64,000 nt of DNA, taken from NCBI RefSeq assembly GCF_013450295.1, contig NZ_SKBR01000001.1, forward strand, positions 376,001 through 440,000. Direction: 5' to 3'. This DNA is from Streptomyces sp. AJS327 (GTDB lineage Bacteria > Actinomycetota > Actinomycetes > Streptomycetales > Streptomycetaceae). Below the pieces are notes generated by a model that was not told the origin of the DNA, searched no databases, and saw only the letters and a program-made list of their open reading frames with translations. This document shows positions 26,143 to 36,282 of the stretch, one piece after another. Each line of letters opens with the position of its first letter. Position 1 is the stretch's first letter. The position numbers and the translations under genes are program-made.

Positions 26143-26703
26143 GCTCCACCTCGGGTGCCGTCCTGGGGGACCCCGGTGCCGGGAGGCGCCGCGCCGTCGT
26201 CCCCGTGCCCCCCGGACCCTCCGGGAGGGGTGCGCGATCCGCGTGAGACTAAAACGAACCACGAGGTACTGAAAGTTGATCCCCGCTCAGGGGCTCCGCA
26301 GTTGAACGTGGCCCGGAAGTTGACCACTTCGCTCCGGTTTTCGCTGAGTGGCCCCCGCTGTCGCGTTGAGGTGTGGTGGCTCTATAGCGTGGGTATCGGT
26401 CTGCGCTGAGGGAAAAACCGGGACGCCGGTGTGCTAAGTACCTGGCGATACCGACGACTTGACGGGCGTACGGCCACCCCTGGTGGTTGAGCGCTCAAGA
26501 AAGCCGCCCTGAGCAGCAAAGTTGAGAAACCTGGGGCAAAGGCCGGGGTTTGATCGCTCCCTTTACAAACCGCTTGATCGGTTTGTAACGTCTCCTGTCG
26601 TGCACCACCTTGGTCGGCATGGGCCGACCCACGGCAGGGCAGCGGGGGCCATTCTGGCGAGCCGCCCTCAGGTACCGAATCCACAGACGGGGGGTACCCG
26701 GCA
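26143..26703. other. Divergent regulatory region before StrR-like gene
   Basis: 561 bp, noticeably more AT-rich than the surroundings. It holds the strong ARE-like palindrome at 26563-26588. Promoters for both the minus-strand TetR gene and the StrR-like gene must lie here. No small gene with good codon bias was found. Confidence 0.55.
26563..26588. promoter_or_regulatory. Strong ARE-like operator before StrR-like gene
   Basis: Perfect 10-bp arms TTACAAACCG and CGGTTTGTAA separated by CTTGAT. The inner 22 bp has the length and inward-facing CGGTTTGT half-sites of GBL-receptor autoregulatory elements; the right half GATCGGTTTGT matches the ArpA half-site consensus at 10 of 11 positions. It lies 115 bp before the ATG of the StrR-like gene, predicting direct control by one of the neighbouring TetR proteins. 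Confidence 0.8.
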
Positions 26704-27720
26704 ATGAGTGCCACCGAGGCCGCTGCGCCGCGGATAAAGAGGCGTTTCGGCCCGGACGGGGAAGGGCTCGCGCCCACGGATCGGCCTGGCCTGCACGGGG
26801 CTCAACTGCTCCGTATCGGAGAGCTGATGGGAGCTGATTCCCCGCGCGAAGGGGGTCATAATCCGGATCATGTGCGAATGCTCGCCGCGAAGGAGAGCGA
26901 GTTGCCGCCGATCCTGGTCCACTGGCCCTCGCTCCGCGTGATCGACGGTATGCACCGCACCCGCGCGGCGATCCTCCAGGGGCGGACCCATATCCGGGCG
27001 CGGCTTTTCGAGGGGGGTGCGGAAGAGGCCTTCGTGCTCGCGGTGAAGGCGAACGTGAAGGACGGTCTCCCGCTGACCCTGGCCGAGCGCACCGCCGCGG
27101 CGACCCGCATCCTGATTTCCCATCCGCAGTGGTCGGACCGCTCGATCGCGTCCATCACCGGACTCGCCGGAAAGACGGTCGGGGAACTGCGTCGCCGCAC
27201 CTCGGAGGGGGTGCCGCAGCCGGAGCGGCGGATCGGGCGGGACGGCCGGGCGCGGCCGCTGGACACCGCGCAGGGCCGCCGGACCGCCGGTGAGCTGTTC
27301 ACCGAGAACCCCGAGGCCTCGCTCCGCGAGGTCGCCCGGAAGGCGGGCATCTCGCCGGGCACCGCGCGGGACGTGCGGGACCGGCTGCGCCGTGGCGAGG
27401 ACGTGGTGCCGCCGCGCCGTCTCTCCCCGGCCCGGAAGGAGCAGGAGGCGGACGGCTGCCGGCGCCCCGCGATGCGGCTGCCCGAGCAGGACCTCACCGC
27501 GATATTCAAGGATCTCTGCCGCGACCCCTCGCTCCGGCACACGGACACCGGCCGGCTGCTGCTGCGCATGCTGGAGATGCACCTCGCGGGCAACCACTGG
27601 GACCGGATCACCAGTACCGTCCCGGCGCACCACGCGAGCCGGGTGGCGGCGGCGGCGAAGGAGTGCGCGCAGGTGTGGGAGGCGTTCGCGGTCTCCCTGG
27701 AGAAGCGCGGACGAGCGTGA
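26704..27720 (+). CDS. StrR-like ParB-domain transcriptional activator
   Basis: A 338-aa protein with an N-terminal ParB/Sulfiredoxin-type domain (about residues 35-120, with ELPPILVHWPSLRVIDGMHR and EEAFVLAVKANVKDGLPL) and a central HTH (SHPQWSDRSIASITGLAGKT). A second HTH-like stretch follows (SLREVARKAGISPGTARDV). This layout is that of StrR, NovG and related pathway-specific activators of antibiotic clusters, not of chromosome-partitioning ParB. ATG with GGGGGG upstream. The ARE-like site at 26563 and two GBL-receptor-like neighbours suggest a signal-controlled switch whose target cluster is not in the window. Confidence 0.85.
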   Translation: MSATEAAAPRIKRRFGPDGEGLAPTDRPGLHGAQLLRIGELMGADSPREGGHNPDHVRMLAAKESELPPILVHWPSLRVIDGMHRTRAAILQGRTHIRARLFEGGAEEAFVLAVKANVKDGLPLTLAERTAAATRILISHPQWSDRSIASITGLAGKTVGELRRRTSEGVPQPERRIGRDGRARPLDTAQGRRTAGELFTENPEASLREVARKAGISPGTARDVRDRLRRGEDVVPPRRLSPARKEQEADGCRRPAMRLPEQDLTAIFKDLCRDPSLRHTDTGRLLLRMLEMHLAGNHWDRITSTVPAHHASRVAAAAKECAQVWEAFAVSLEKRGRA

Positions 27721-28030
27721 GGCGGGCCTACCGCTCCTGAGGACGCGGGGCGGTGGCTGAGCGGCGCGGGGTGGTGGTCCGGGGGTCGGGCCGCCACCCC
27801 GCGCTCCGTCCGTCCCTGTCCGCGCTGGGCGCGGCCCCCAGTGGCCTGCGGCGTACGTGAGTGGACGTAAGTGGCCCCCGGTGAACGGGTGTTGGCGGGG
27901 TGCGTCCGCCGGGGAGGGCGGGGGAGTCCGGAAGCGCCGTCCGGATGGGTGGAGGGGCGGGACGGGTCGGAAGGGGTGCGGAGACGACCGTGGGGCGTCT
28001 TCGGTTACCGAAGACGCCCCACGGAACAGG
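27721..28030. other. Gap between StrR-like gene and tRNA-Lys
   Basis: 310 bp. The only feature I can support is the strong hairpin at 27989-28023, which terminates the tRNA from the opposite strand. Confidence 0.5.
27989..28023 (-). terminator. Terminator of tRNA-Lys (copy 1)
   Basis: A perfect 17-bp inverted repeat, arms 27989-28005 and 28007-28023, with GTCTTCGG/CCGAAGAC in the upper stem, 7 nt downstream of the tRNA 3' end on the minus strand. Confidence 0.85.
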
Positions 28031-28104
28031 TGCGCCGCCAGGGACTCGAACCCCGGACCCGCTGATTAAGAGTCAGCTGCTCTAACCAACTGAGCTAGCG
28101 GCGC
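28031..28104 (-). tRNA. tRNA-Lys (anticodon CTT), copy 1
   Basis: 74 nt on the minus strand. It folds as a cloverleaf: acceptor GCGCCGC/GCGGCGC with discriminator A, D arm GCTC..GAGC, anticodon arm GCTGA-CTCTTAA-TCAGC giving anticodon CTT, and T arm CGGGG-TTCGAGT-CCCTG. CCA is not encoded. An identical gene lies at 43336-43409. Confidence 0.96.
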
Positions 28105-28449
28105 CGGGCCCGCCGTCTCCGGCGAGCTGAGGAAATACTACCCCCTTCGCGGGGGTGCTTCCGACCGCTTTCCCGGCCGCCCCCGCCCCTCCCCGCCCAC
28201 CGGGTTCCACGGCCGGAGGCCCGGAAGCACGGCCCCGCGAGTGGGGAGCGGGCCAGGTCGGCCCCGGAAGCGCACCGAGATCGAACCGGGAGCGCGCCGG
28301 GGCCCGAGCCGGGAGTCGCGGGTTCTGGCCGGGGCGTGGGCCCGGGCCGGGGCGGGCCCGAGCGGACCCGCGGGTTCTGGTCGGGGCGGGCGCCGGGTCG
28401 TGTGGGGGCGCACGGGGTCAGCGCTCGGCCACGCCCGGCGTGCGGCGGC
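28105..28449. other. Gap between tRNA-Lys and IclR gene
   Basis: 345 bp, GC-rich, no gene seen. The tRNA promoter (minus strand) must lie just right of 28104. A repeated GGCCGGGGC/GGGCCGGGGCGG composition at 28325-28360 is low complexity. Confidence 0.4.
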
Positions 28450-29205
28450 TCAGATCGCCAGCGAGAGCATGACCGGGGCGGCCCGGCGGCTGAGCGCCTC
28501 GGCTGTCCGGCGCAGCCGGTGGGCGTCCTCGACGGGGAGCGAGAGGGCGAGGCAGCCGACCGAGGAGCCCGCCGTCACCGGCACCGCGGCGCAGACGGTG
28601 CCCACCGCGTACTCCTGGAGGTCCAGGGTGGGGACCGAGGAGGGCTGCTGGTCGAGGGAGTTGAGCAGCACGTTCTCGTCGGTGATGGTGCGGGAGGTGA
28701 GTCGCGCGGTCTTGTGTCGGGAGAGGTGGTCCCGGCGGGCCTCGTGGTCGAGCTGGCTCAGCAGGCACTTGCCGATCGCCGTGGCGTGGACGGCGGAGCG
28801 GAAGTCCACCCACTGGTTGACCAGCGGGGCGCGCGGCCCGTCCGCGTACTGCACGACCTCCAGTTCGCCGTCCTGGTACTGGCTGAGGTAGACGGCGGCG
28901 CCGAGGGAGTCGCGCAGGTCCTCCAGGGTGTACTGGAGGCGTTCACGCAGCGCCGTCTCCCGGCCGCCGCCGCTGAGTTGGAGGAGCGCGGCGCCGACCA
29001 CGTAGCTGCCGTCGTCCAGCCGGTGGAGGTAGCCCTCGCGGAGGAGCATCCGCAGCATGGCGTCCAGGTCGCCGGGGGCGAGGCCGGCCTCCCGGCACAG
29101 CCGCTCCTCGCTGATGCCGTCGCGTTCGCGGGCGACCGTCTCCAGCATGCGGAGCGCGAACTGGACCGAGTGGAATGGTGCGGTGGGCTCCGGCCTCGGT
29201 GCCAC
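28450..29205 (-). CDS. IclR-family transcriptional regulator
   Basis: A 251-aa regulator with an N-terminal winged HTH (HSVQFALRMLETVARERDG then SEERLCREAGLAPGDLDAML) and a C-terminal IclR effector domain (FRSAVHATAIGKCLLSQL, LTSRTITDENVL, VCAAVPVTAGSSVGCLALSL). GTG at 29205 is preferred over the longer frame because GAGGGGG precedes it. It has some resemblance to the sporulation regulator SsgR, but no ssgA is nearby. It follows the ABC importer genes on the same strand, beyond a strong terminator, so it may regulate that cluster. Confidence 0.85.
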   Translation of the reverse strand: MAPRPEPTAPFHSVQFALRMLETVARERDGISEERLCREAGLAPGDLDAMLRMLLREGYLHRLDDGSYVVGAALLQLSGGGRETALRERLQYTLEDLRDSLGAAVYLSQYQDGELEVVQYADGPRAPLVNQWVDFRSAVHATAIGKCLLSQLDHEARRDHLSRHKTARLTSRTITDENVLLNSLDQQPSSVPTLDLQEYAVGTVCAAVPVTAGSSVGCLALSLPVEDAHRLRRTAEALSRRAAPVMLSLAI

Positions 29206-29406
29206 GGTGTCCCCCTCGGGCGTGTGACGCTCGCCAGGTGACGGCGGCGCCGGGTCGCGGGCGGTGACTCTCACGATAGCGGCCGGACGTGCGCGGCAAG
29301 ACCACAGTCGCGGCTATCGGCATATGCCCGCCGCGCGGGGCCGCAACCCCCGCCGCCGGTCCGGGCGGCCCGCCGGGGTGCGGTTCCAGGCACCGTGCCC
29401 GGACGC

Positions 29407-29449
29407 TCCACGCCCCGGGGCGCCGCGCGGGCGCGCCCCGGGGCGTGGA
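29407..29449 (-). terminator. Terminator after ABC importer operon
   Basis: Perfect 17-bp arms (29407-29423 and 29433-29449, starting TCCACGCCCC) with a 9-nt loop, 29 nt downstream of the ATPase gene stop on the minus strand. Confidence 0.85.
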
Positions 29450-29477
29450 ACACCGTCCGGATCGGTTCCGGCGCCGG

Positions 29478-30291
<814 letters not shown>

Positions 30292-30302
<11 letters not shown>

Positions 30303-30939
30303 GGCGACGCTCCAGGGCTCGGATCAGGAGGGAAGCGGGGTAGGCGATCACGATGAACGCGAGGCCCACGACGGTGATCGCTTCCTGGGTGAAGGTCTCG
30401 TTGCTGTACGCCTGGGCCTCGCCGAGCATGTCGAGGGCGCCGATGACCGCGATCATCGGCGAGTCCTTGAGCATCGCGACGACGTAGTTACCCAGCGCGG
30501 GGATGACCCGGCGGATGGCCTGCGGCAGGATCACCGCGGTCCAGGTGCGGGTCTTGGACATGCTGAGAGCGGTGGCCGCCTCCCACTGCCCGACCGGCAC
30601 GGCGTTGATGCCCGCGCGGTAGACCTCGGCGGTGTACGTCGAGTAGTGCAGGCCCAGACCGACGATGCCGGTGGTGAGCGGCGACATCGAGGGGCCCCAC
30701 TCGGGCACCACGTAGAACAGGAAGAAGAGCTGCACCAGCAGCGGGGTGTTGCGGATGAACTCCGTCAGCGCCATCACCGGCCACCGCACCCACCTGAGCG
30801 TGGAGCGCTGGGCTATCGCCCAGACCAGCCCCAGGCCGAAGGCGATGACCGTGCCCATGGCCAGGGCCTGGAGCGTGACCAGCACGCCGTCCCAGAACCG
30901 CGGCATGAAGTCCTCGACGACTTTCCAGTCCCAGTTCAT
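30292..30939 (-). CDS. Amino-acid ABC transporter permease (EhuD-like)
   Basis: A 215-aa permease with about five transmembrane helices and the HisMQ-type motif EAATALSMSKTRTWTAVILP, which contacts the ATPase. ATG at 30939 overlaps the stop of the preceding permease (ATGA). It pairs with the permease at 30936-31679 as a heterodimeric channel. Confidence 0.88.
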
Positions 30940-31679
30940 CGCGTGCCTCCCGCCGACTGCTTCGCGGCCGCGGCGCCGTCAGCGTCCGCGCCCGGCCTGC
31001 GGGAGAAGAGCCCGGGCTTCTTCTCCGGCAGCTGTCCGATACCGGCCCGGGCGTGCCGCTCCAGCGCCCGCATGCCGCGGGTCAGGGTGAAGGCGAGCAC
31101 GAAGTAGAGCACCAGCAGCAGGGTGTAGATCGGCGCGCTCTCGTTGTCGCCGAGCCGCACCAGGTTGCCGGCGAAGGTCATGTCGGCCACCGTGATCACG
31201 GAGACCAGCGCCGTGCCCTTCATCAGCTCGATCAGCAGGTTGTTGAACGGCGGCACCATCTCCGGCCAGGCCTGCGGCAGTTCGATACGCCGCAGCCGTT
31301 GCGCCCGGGTGAAGCTGAGCGCGATCCCCGCCTCCCGCTGGGCCGGGGGGACGGCGGCCAGCGCGCCCCGGACGATCTCCGAGCCGTAGGCGCCGTAGGT
31401 GAGGCCCAGCGCGCTGACGCCGGCCCACATCGGGACCAGTTGCCAGCCGAAGAGCGGCAGCGAGAAGAACATCCAGAACATCAGCACCAGCGCCGAGGTG
31501 CCCCGGAATATCTCGAAGTAGGTACCGGCCAGGAAGCGGACGATCCAGAACCTGGAGGTCCGCAGGATGCCGATGGCGAACGAGACGACCGCGGCCAGCG
31601 CCGAACTCAGCACCGTCACCTGGATGGTGACCCAGATCCCCGGCAGGAACCAGGAGGTGAACATGCCCGAGGTCATCAT
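30936..31679 (-). CDS. Amino-acid ABC transporter permease (EhuC-like)
   Basis: A 247-aa permease with about five transmembrane helices and the coupling motif REAGIALSFTRAQRLRRIELP. The C terminus has a charged, Ala-rich cytoplasmic tail. I chose the ATG at 31679, which overlaps the binding-protein stop (ATGA) and has AAGGAG eight bases upstream; the GTG at 31685 sits too close to that site. Confidence 0.87.
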   Translation of the reverse strand: MMTSGMFTSWFLPGIWVTIQVTVLSSALAAVVSFAIGILRTSRFWIVRFLAGTYFEIFRGTSALVLMFWMFFSLPLFGWQLVPMWAGVSALGLTYGAYGSEIVRGALAAVPPAQREAGIALSFTRAQRLRRIELPQAWPEMVPPFNNLLIELMKGTALVSVITVADMTFAGNLVRLGDNESAPIYTLLLVLYFVLAFTLTRGMRALERHARAGIGQLPEKKPGLFSRRPGADADGAAAAKQSAGGTR

Positions 31680-32617
31680 CCGCACAACTCCTTAGCCGTC
31701 AGATCGGTCATCTCCCGCATTCCGAAACCAAACGGACTGACGATCTCCAGGAGTTCCTCGTAGTTGTTCGCCTTGAGCTTGTGGATCTCCTTGTTGAAGG
31801 CGTCGCGGAACGTCTTCTCCGAGGTACGGAAGGCGAATCCGCCGGCCCCGTAGGCGGGTTCGCCGTCCACTATGGGCTGGAACGCCTTCGTCGCCTCCAC
31901 GCGTGCCGAGTCCTTCACGACCGTCTTGACCGTCACGTTGGTCCCGGCGAACGCGTGGGCCCGGCCCTGGGCTACCGCGTCGAGTCCGGCGACCTGGTCG
32001 GGAAGGATCATGAGCTTGCTCTCGGGGTACCCGGCCGCCAGCGCGTACTCGATCTCCGCGTAGGCCTTTCCGGTCGCCAGCTTGAGATTGTTGTCGACGA
32101 TGTCCTTGTAGGTCTTGATCCCGTGCGGGTTGCCCTTTTTGACGATGAAAGAGTCCAGCATGAGGTATTCGGGGTCAGAGAACAGGACCTGTGCGCAGCG
32201 GGTGGCATTGATGTACATTCCCGCCGACACCACGTCGAACTGTTGCGCCTTCAGTCCCGGGATCAGCGCGCCGAACTCCACGGGAATCGCCTTGATCTCG
32301 TCAATGCCGAGTCGTTTGAAAACGACCTTGGCGATCTCCGGTGCCTCGCCCGTGGCCTCTCCGTCCCTGTTCACGTAGCCGAACGGGGGCTCACTCGCGA
32401 TACCGATCCGCGCGCTTCCCTTGTCGCGCAGCCGGTCGAGCAGGTCGCCTCCCTCTACTTTTCCCTCCGTGGGAGCACGGCTGCATCCAGCCGCTCCCAG
32501 CGCACCCAAGGCACCGAGGGATGCCGCTCCTGCGAACAGTGAGCGGCGCCGGATTCCCCTGCCTCTGCCAGCGTCGTTGTTCCCTTGTGGTGGAGCCATG
32601 CGCGCGCAGCTACCCAT
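31676..32617 (-). CDS. ABC importer solute-binding lipoprotein (SBP_bac_3)
   Basis: About 313 aa. A signal with RRRSLFAG (twin-arginine-like) and lipobox GAAGCSRA leads to a family 3 solute-binding domain: GIASEPPFGYVNRDGEATGEAPEI style N lobe, the FDVVSAGMYI hinge segment and a GGFAFR near-C-terminal strand. It delivers a polar amino-acid-like or ectoine-like compound to the permeases. Start uncertain: ATG at 32617 (with GGTGA), GTG at 32623 or ATG at 32599. First gene of the importer operon, divergent from the DUF3830 gene. Confidence 0.85.
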   Translation of the reverse strand: MGSCARMAPPQGNNDAGRGRGIRRRSLFAGAASLGALGALGAAGCSRAPTEGKVEGGDLLDRLRDKGSARIGIASEPPFGYVNRDGEATGEAPEIAKVVFKRLGIDEIKAIPVEFGALIPGLKAQQFDVVSAGMYINATRCAQVLFSDPEYLMLDSFIVKKGNPHGIKTYKDIVDNNLKLATGKAYAEIEYALAAGYPESKLMILPDQVAGLDAVAQGRAHAFAGTNVTVKTVVKDSARVEATKAFQPIVDGEPAYGAGGFAFRTSEKTFRDAFNKEIHKLKANNYEELLEIVSPFGFGMREMTDLTAKELCG

Positions 32618-32722
32618 GTTCACCGGAGCTATGCAGATTGTTTCCAGCCCTTAACCTGGGGGCGGGGTTGACCGATGGGTCACCATTGAAGCGTCGATGC
32701 CCAACCCGGAGCCGGAGGCACA

Positions 32723-33244
32723 ATGGCCGATCGTTTCCTGGAAGTCTCCCTGGACAAGCGGGGAGTTTCCTGCACCGCAAAGCTGCTGGACGACCGCGCG
32801 CCGATCACCTGCGCCGCTGTCTGGAACGCGCTACCGCTGAGCGGTGATGTCTATCACGCGAAGTACGCCAGGAACGAGATCTACACCCTGGTTCCGCCCT
32901 TCGCGCCCGAGGAGCCTCCGCTGGAGAATCCCACCATCACCCCGATTCCGGGCGATCTGTGTTACTTCACCTTCTCCAACACGCAATTGGCCACCTCGTC
33001 CTACGGGTACGAGGCGGCGGCGGAACAGCAGGGTGGCAAAGCGGCACACATCGAACGGAACACCGTCATCGACCTCGCGCTCTTCTACGAGCGGAACAAC
33101 CTGCTCATCAACGGCGACGCCGGATGGGTTCCGGGAATCGTCTGGGGAACCATCGTCGAGGGGCTCGACGAGATGGCCGAGGCCTGCCAGGACCTCTGGC
33201 GCGCCGGGGCGCTGGGCGAGTCCCTCGCCTTCCGACGGGCCTGA
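32723..33244 (+). CDS. DUF3830 family protein (cyclophilin-like fold)
   Basis: A 173-aa protein whose N-terminal two thirds match the DUF3830 pattern: LLDDRAPITCAAVWNALPLSGD, HAKYARNEIYTLVPPF and ITPIPGDLCYFTF. The fold resembles cyclophilin. Members occur beside Asp/Glu-racemase-fold enzymes, amidases and ABC importers in catabolic clusters, as here; the biochemical role is not established. The C-terminal part (NTVIDLALFYERNNLLIN) extends beyond the minimal domain. ATG preceded by GGAGG. Confidence 0.75.
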   Translation: MADRFLEVSLDKRGVSCTAKLLDDRAPITCAAVWNALPLSGDVYHAKYARNEIYTLVPPFAPEEPPLENPTITPIPGDLCYFTFSNTQLATSSYGYEAAAEQQGGKAAHIERNTVIDLALFYERNNLLINGDAGWVPGIVWGTIVEGLDEMAEACQDLWRAGALGESLAFRRA

Positions 33245-33358
33245 GCCCGCGGCGTCCGGGCCCCGCGGGGCTGAGCCACCGGGGCCGGGGCCGCCGTCCG
33301 CCGGGCCTGACGTGCGCGGAGCGGACGCGCCGTCAGCCTGAGACGCGGTCACCGACCG

Positions 33359-33390
33359 GGGTGGGGCGGGGAGTCGTCCCCACCCCACCC
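33359..33390. terminator. Bidirectional terminator
   Basis: A stem of about 13 bp (33359-33371 with 33378-33390, one wobble) between the convergent DUF3830 and amidase genes. Confidence 0.7.
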
Positions 33391-33431
33391 GCCGGGCGGT
33401 TCCGCGTTCCGCGGTCCCGCCCGGCGGTACC

Positions 33432-34859
33432 TCACTGCGCCGGGGGCGCCATCCCCTCCGTCACCCCGGAGGCGAACAGCGCGTGCGCGGCGCGCAGCAC
33501 CAGCGCGTCCTGGTGGCGCGCGCCCACCAGTTGCAGCCCGATCGGCAGGCCCGCGGCGTCCACGCCGCAGGGCACCGTCGCCGCGGGCTGCTGCGTCAGG
33601 TTGAACGGGTAGGTGAACGGGGTCCATCCCGTCCACCGCGTGTGCGCGCCGCCCTCGGGGACCTCACGGCCCGCCTCGAAGGCGGTGATCGGCATGGTCG
33701 GCGTCACCAGCAGGTCGTAGCCGCCGTCCGCGCCGCCGCGCAGCAGCCCGCCCATCCGCTGGCCCAGGGCCATCCGCTCGTCGACCGCGGCCAGGTAGTC
33801 CAGCGCGCTCATCCGCGCCCCCGCGTCCCGGATCTCGCGCAGCCCCGGGTCGAGCCACCCGGTCCGCTCGGCGTCGAGCCCCTGGGTGACCCGGGCCGCT
33901 CCGCTGAACCACAGGGTGTGGAAGGCCTCCACGGGGTCGGTGAACCCCGGGTCGGTCTCCTCCACCCGGGCGCCGAGGCCGGACAGCCGGTCCACCGCGC
34001 GCCGCACCGCGGCGGCCACGTCCGGCGCGACCGCCACCTGCCCGCCGAGGTCCGGCGAGAAGGCCACCCGCAGCCCGCGCGCGCCCTCCTCGCCCCCGGC
34101 CAGCTCCTCGCGGAAACTCCCCTGGACGGGGGCGAGTTGGGACCAGTCGCGGGGGTCGGGCCCGCAGATCGCGTCCATCAGCAGCGCGGCGTCCGCCGCG
34201 TCCCGCGTCATCGGTCCCACGTGCGCGAGGGTCCCGAAGGCGCTGGCGGGATAGATCGGCACCCGCCCGTACGTCGGTTTCAGCGCGAAGATCCCGCAGA
34301 AGGAGGCGGGGATCCGGACCGATCCGCCGCCGTCGGTGCCCAGCGACAGTGGGCCCGCGCCGAGCGCGACGGCCGCCGCGCTGCCGCCGCTGGACCCGCC
34401 CGCCGTCCGCTCCGGGGCGTAGGGGTTGCCGGTGGCGCCGTACCGGGGGCTGTCGGTCACGCCCTTCCAGCCGAACTCCGGGGTGGTCGTCTTGCCGAGG
34501 AAGACCGCGCCGTGCTCCCGCATCCGGGCCACGGAGGGGGCGTCCTCCTCCCACGGGCCCTCCGCGTCCACCGTCCACGAGCCCTTGTACGTCGCGGCGC
34601 CGCGCTGCAACAGCATGTCCTTGACGGTGACCGGCACCCCGTCCAGCAGCCCGGCGGGCTCCCCGCGCCGCCAGCGCTCCGCGGCGGCGGTCGCCTCCTC
34701 CAGCGCGCTCTCCTCGTCGACGCGGGTGAAGGCGTTCACCCGCGTCTGTGTCTCAGCCGCCCGCTCCAGGGCCGCCGCGACCACCTCGACGGGGGAGAAG
34801 TCCCCCGCCCGGTAGCCGGTGACCAGCTCGGTGGCGGTCAGGTTGGTGAGATCCGACAT
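33432..34859 (-). CDS. Amidase (amidase-signature family)
   Basis: A 475-aa amidohydrolase. The Ser-cisSer-Lys triad is visible: Lys in [10 protein letters not shown], Ser in [15 protein letters not shown] and the second Ser in [16 protein letters not shown]. Length is normal. GGAGG precedes the ATG at 34859. It probably removes an amide or carbamoyl group from the imported compound, producing a carboxylate for the isomerase/racemase-like enzymes downstream; the substrate is inferred only from context. Confidence 0.9.
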   Translation of the reverse strand: MSDLTNLTATELVTGYRAGDFSPVEVVAAALERAAETQTRVNAFTRVDEESALEEATAAAERWRRGEPAGLLDGVPVTVKDMLLQRGAATYKGSWTVDAEGPWEEDAPSVARMREHGAVFLGKTTTPEFGWKGVTDSPRYGATGNPYAPERTAGGSSGGSAAAVALGAGPLSLGTDGGGSVRIPASFCGIFALKPTYGRVPIYPASAFGTLAHVGPMTRDAADAALLMDAICGPDPRDWSQLAPVQGSFREELAGGEEGARGLRVAFSPDLGGQVAVAPDVAAAVRRAVDRLSGLGARVEETDPGFTDPVEAFHTLWFSGAARVTQGLDAERTGWLDPGLREIRDAGARMSALDYLAAVDERMALGQRMGGLLRGGADGGYDLLVTPTMPITAFEAGREVPEGGAHTRWTGWTPFTYPFNLTQQPAATVPCGVDAAGLPIGLQLVGARHQDALVLRAAHALFASGVTEGMAPPAQ

Positions 34860-35091
34860 CACGAAACCTCCAGGGTCCGGCGGGCCGCCGGGGCAGAGCA
34901 CGGACGGGGCCCGGGCTGTGGGTGAGGACGCTGTGGGACACCGGCCGTCGTGGGGAGCGGCGGCCGGGAGGCCCGGAGGGGCCGGGAGGAACGAGGTGGG
35001 CCCGCCCCGGAGCGGGGCGGCGGGGACGGAGCGGGGCGGAGTGGGCCGGTGGGGGCGCCCGGGGCGTGTCGGGGCGGTCTCCGGCACGGCC

Positions 35092-36060
35092 TCACGAGCT
35101 GGTCGGTACGTACCCGAGGTTCTTGTCGACCACGTTCAGCAGCGGACGGCCCGCCTCCCAGCGGTCGAAGTTGTCGAGGAACTGCTCCGCGAGATCGTCC
35201 CGCCAGCCGACCGTGTCGCCGCTCATGTGCGGCGAGATCAGCAGGTTCGGCACGTCCCACAGGCCCGTGTCGGTGGGCAGCGGCTCCCGGTCGAAGACGT
35301 CCAGCGCGGCTCCCGCGATCCGGTGGTTCACCAGGGCGTCGGCCAGGTCCGCCGTCACCACGTGCTGGCCCCGGCCGACGTTCACAAAGCGGGCTTCCGG
35401 CTTCATGAGGGCAAACGCCCGGGCGTCGAAGAGACCCTTCGACTCCTCGGTGAGCGGGGCGACGCAGACCACCCAGTCCGCCTCCCCGAGGAGGCCGTGC
35501 AGCGCGCCGATGCCGTGTACCCGGCCGAATTCCGGGTCTCCGTCACGTTCCGTGCGCCCGACGAGGTCCACCGTGACCCCGAGTGCTGAAAGAGTGCGAC
35601 CAATTGCCCGGCCAATTGGGCCGCTGCCGACCACGGTCGCCCGGGTGCCTCCTACACGGAATGTCTCGCGGTGCTGCCAGCGCCGCTGTCGTTGCAATTC
35701 CCAAGTGCCACGAAAGTCCTTCGCCATTGCGAGTACGAGTCCAGCCACATATTCGGCGATTGGCTGGTCGAAGACCCCACGGGCATTCGTGATGACGGTT
35801 TCCGGACTCGCGGCCAGCTCCGGCAGCAGCCGGTCGACCCCCGCGCTGGGCGTGTGCACCCAGCGCGGTCGCGGGCCCTCGCCCGGCCACGCCTCACGGA
35901 TGGCGTCGGACAGGAAGTCCCACGCCAGCAGCGCATCGGCGGTGGGCAGCAGCTCGGCCAGCGTCTTCTCGTCGGCGTGCACCACACGGGCGCGTCCGGC
36001 CAGCCGCTCCAGGCGGGGCAGCGGCTCGGCGTCGAGGACCAGAAGGCAGGTTTCGGACAT
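35092..36060 (-). CDS. D-2-hydroxyacid dehydrogenase
   Basis: A 322-aa NAD(P)-dependent dehydrogenase interconverting a D-2-hydroxyacid and a 2-oxoacid. The nucleotide-binding motif is VVGSGPIGRAIG, the catalytic Arg is in FVNVGRGQHV, the Glu in LDVFDREPLP and the His in ISPHMSGDTVGW. The N-terminal SAGVDRLLPEL belongs to the substrate domain. ATG at 36060. The gene is divergent from the maleate-isomerase-like gene at 36283; both likely belong to the same pathway. Confidence 0.88.
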   Translation of the reverse strand: MSETCLLVLDAEPLPRLERLAGRARVVHADEKTLAELLPTADALLAWDFLSDAIREAWPGEGPRPRWVHTPSAGVDRLLPELAASPETVITNARGVFDQPIAEYVAGLVLAMAKDFRGTWELQRQRRWQHRETFRVGGTRATVVGSGPIGRAIGRTLSALGVTVDLVGRTERDGDPEFGRVHGIGALHGLLGEADWVVCVAPLTEESKGLFDARAFALMKPEARFVNVGRGQHVVTADLADALVNHRIAGAALDVFDREPLPTDTGLWDVPNLLISPHMSGDTVGWRDDLAEQFLDNFDRWEAGRPLLNVVDKNLGYVPTSS

Positions 36061-36282
36061 AGGCAGGACACCGTTTCGAAACGAGGGGGCGGTGGACTGA
36101 GAACGGCGGGCGAAGCCAAGCCCGGGGGTGAGGATTGACCACGGTAGGGAGCGGAAACTACCTTCGTCAACAAAGGCATCTGTCCCGGCGTCCCGGCTTT
36201 TGACCGGCATTCCTTTTTTCATGTCTCGGCTTAAGGGGCCCAACAGGCCATGGGCCACCCCTTCCGTTCTTAGGGGCTCGAA

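Noticed and set aside
26244..26281. Possible ARE site before the minus-strand TetR gene (ACGAACCACGAGGTACTG)
   Set aside because: The half-sites match the consensus poorly and are not symmetric; not strong enough to annotate.
26704..27720. Chromosome- or plasmid-partitioning ParB
   Set aside because: No parA partner or parS-like cluster, and the sequence matches StrR-type activators better.
28031..28104. tRNA-Lys as an occupied integration site of a mobile element
   Set aside because: No integrase, excisionase or truncated tRNA 3' repeat is visible beside either copy.
28450..29205. Naming the IclR protein SsgR
   Set aside because: Some N-terminal resemblance, but the expected neighbour ssgA is absent and the context is catabolic.
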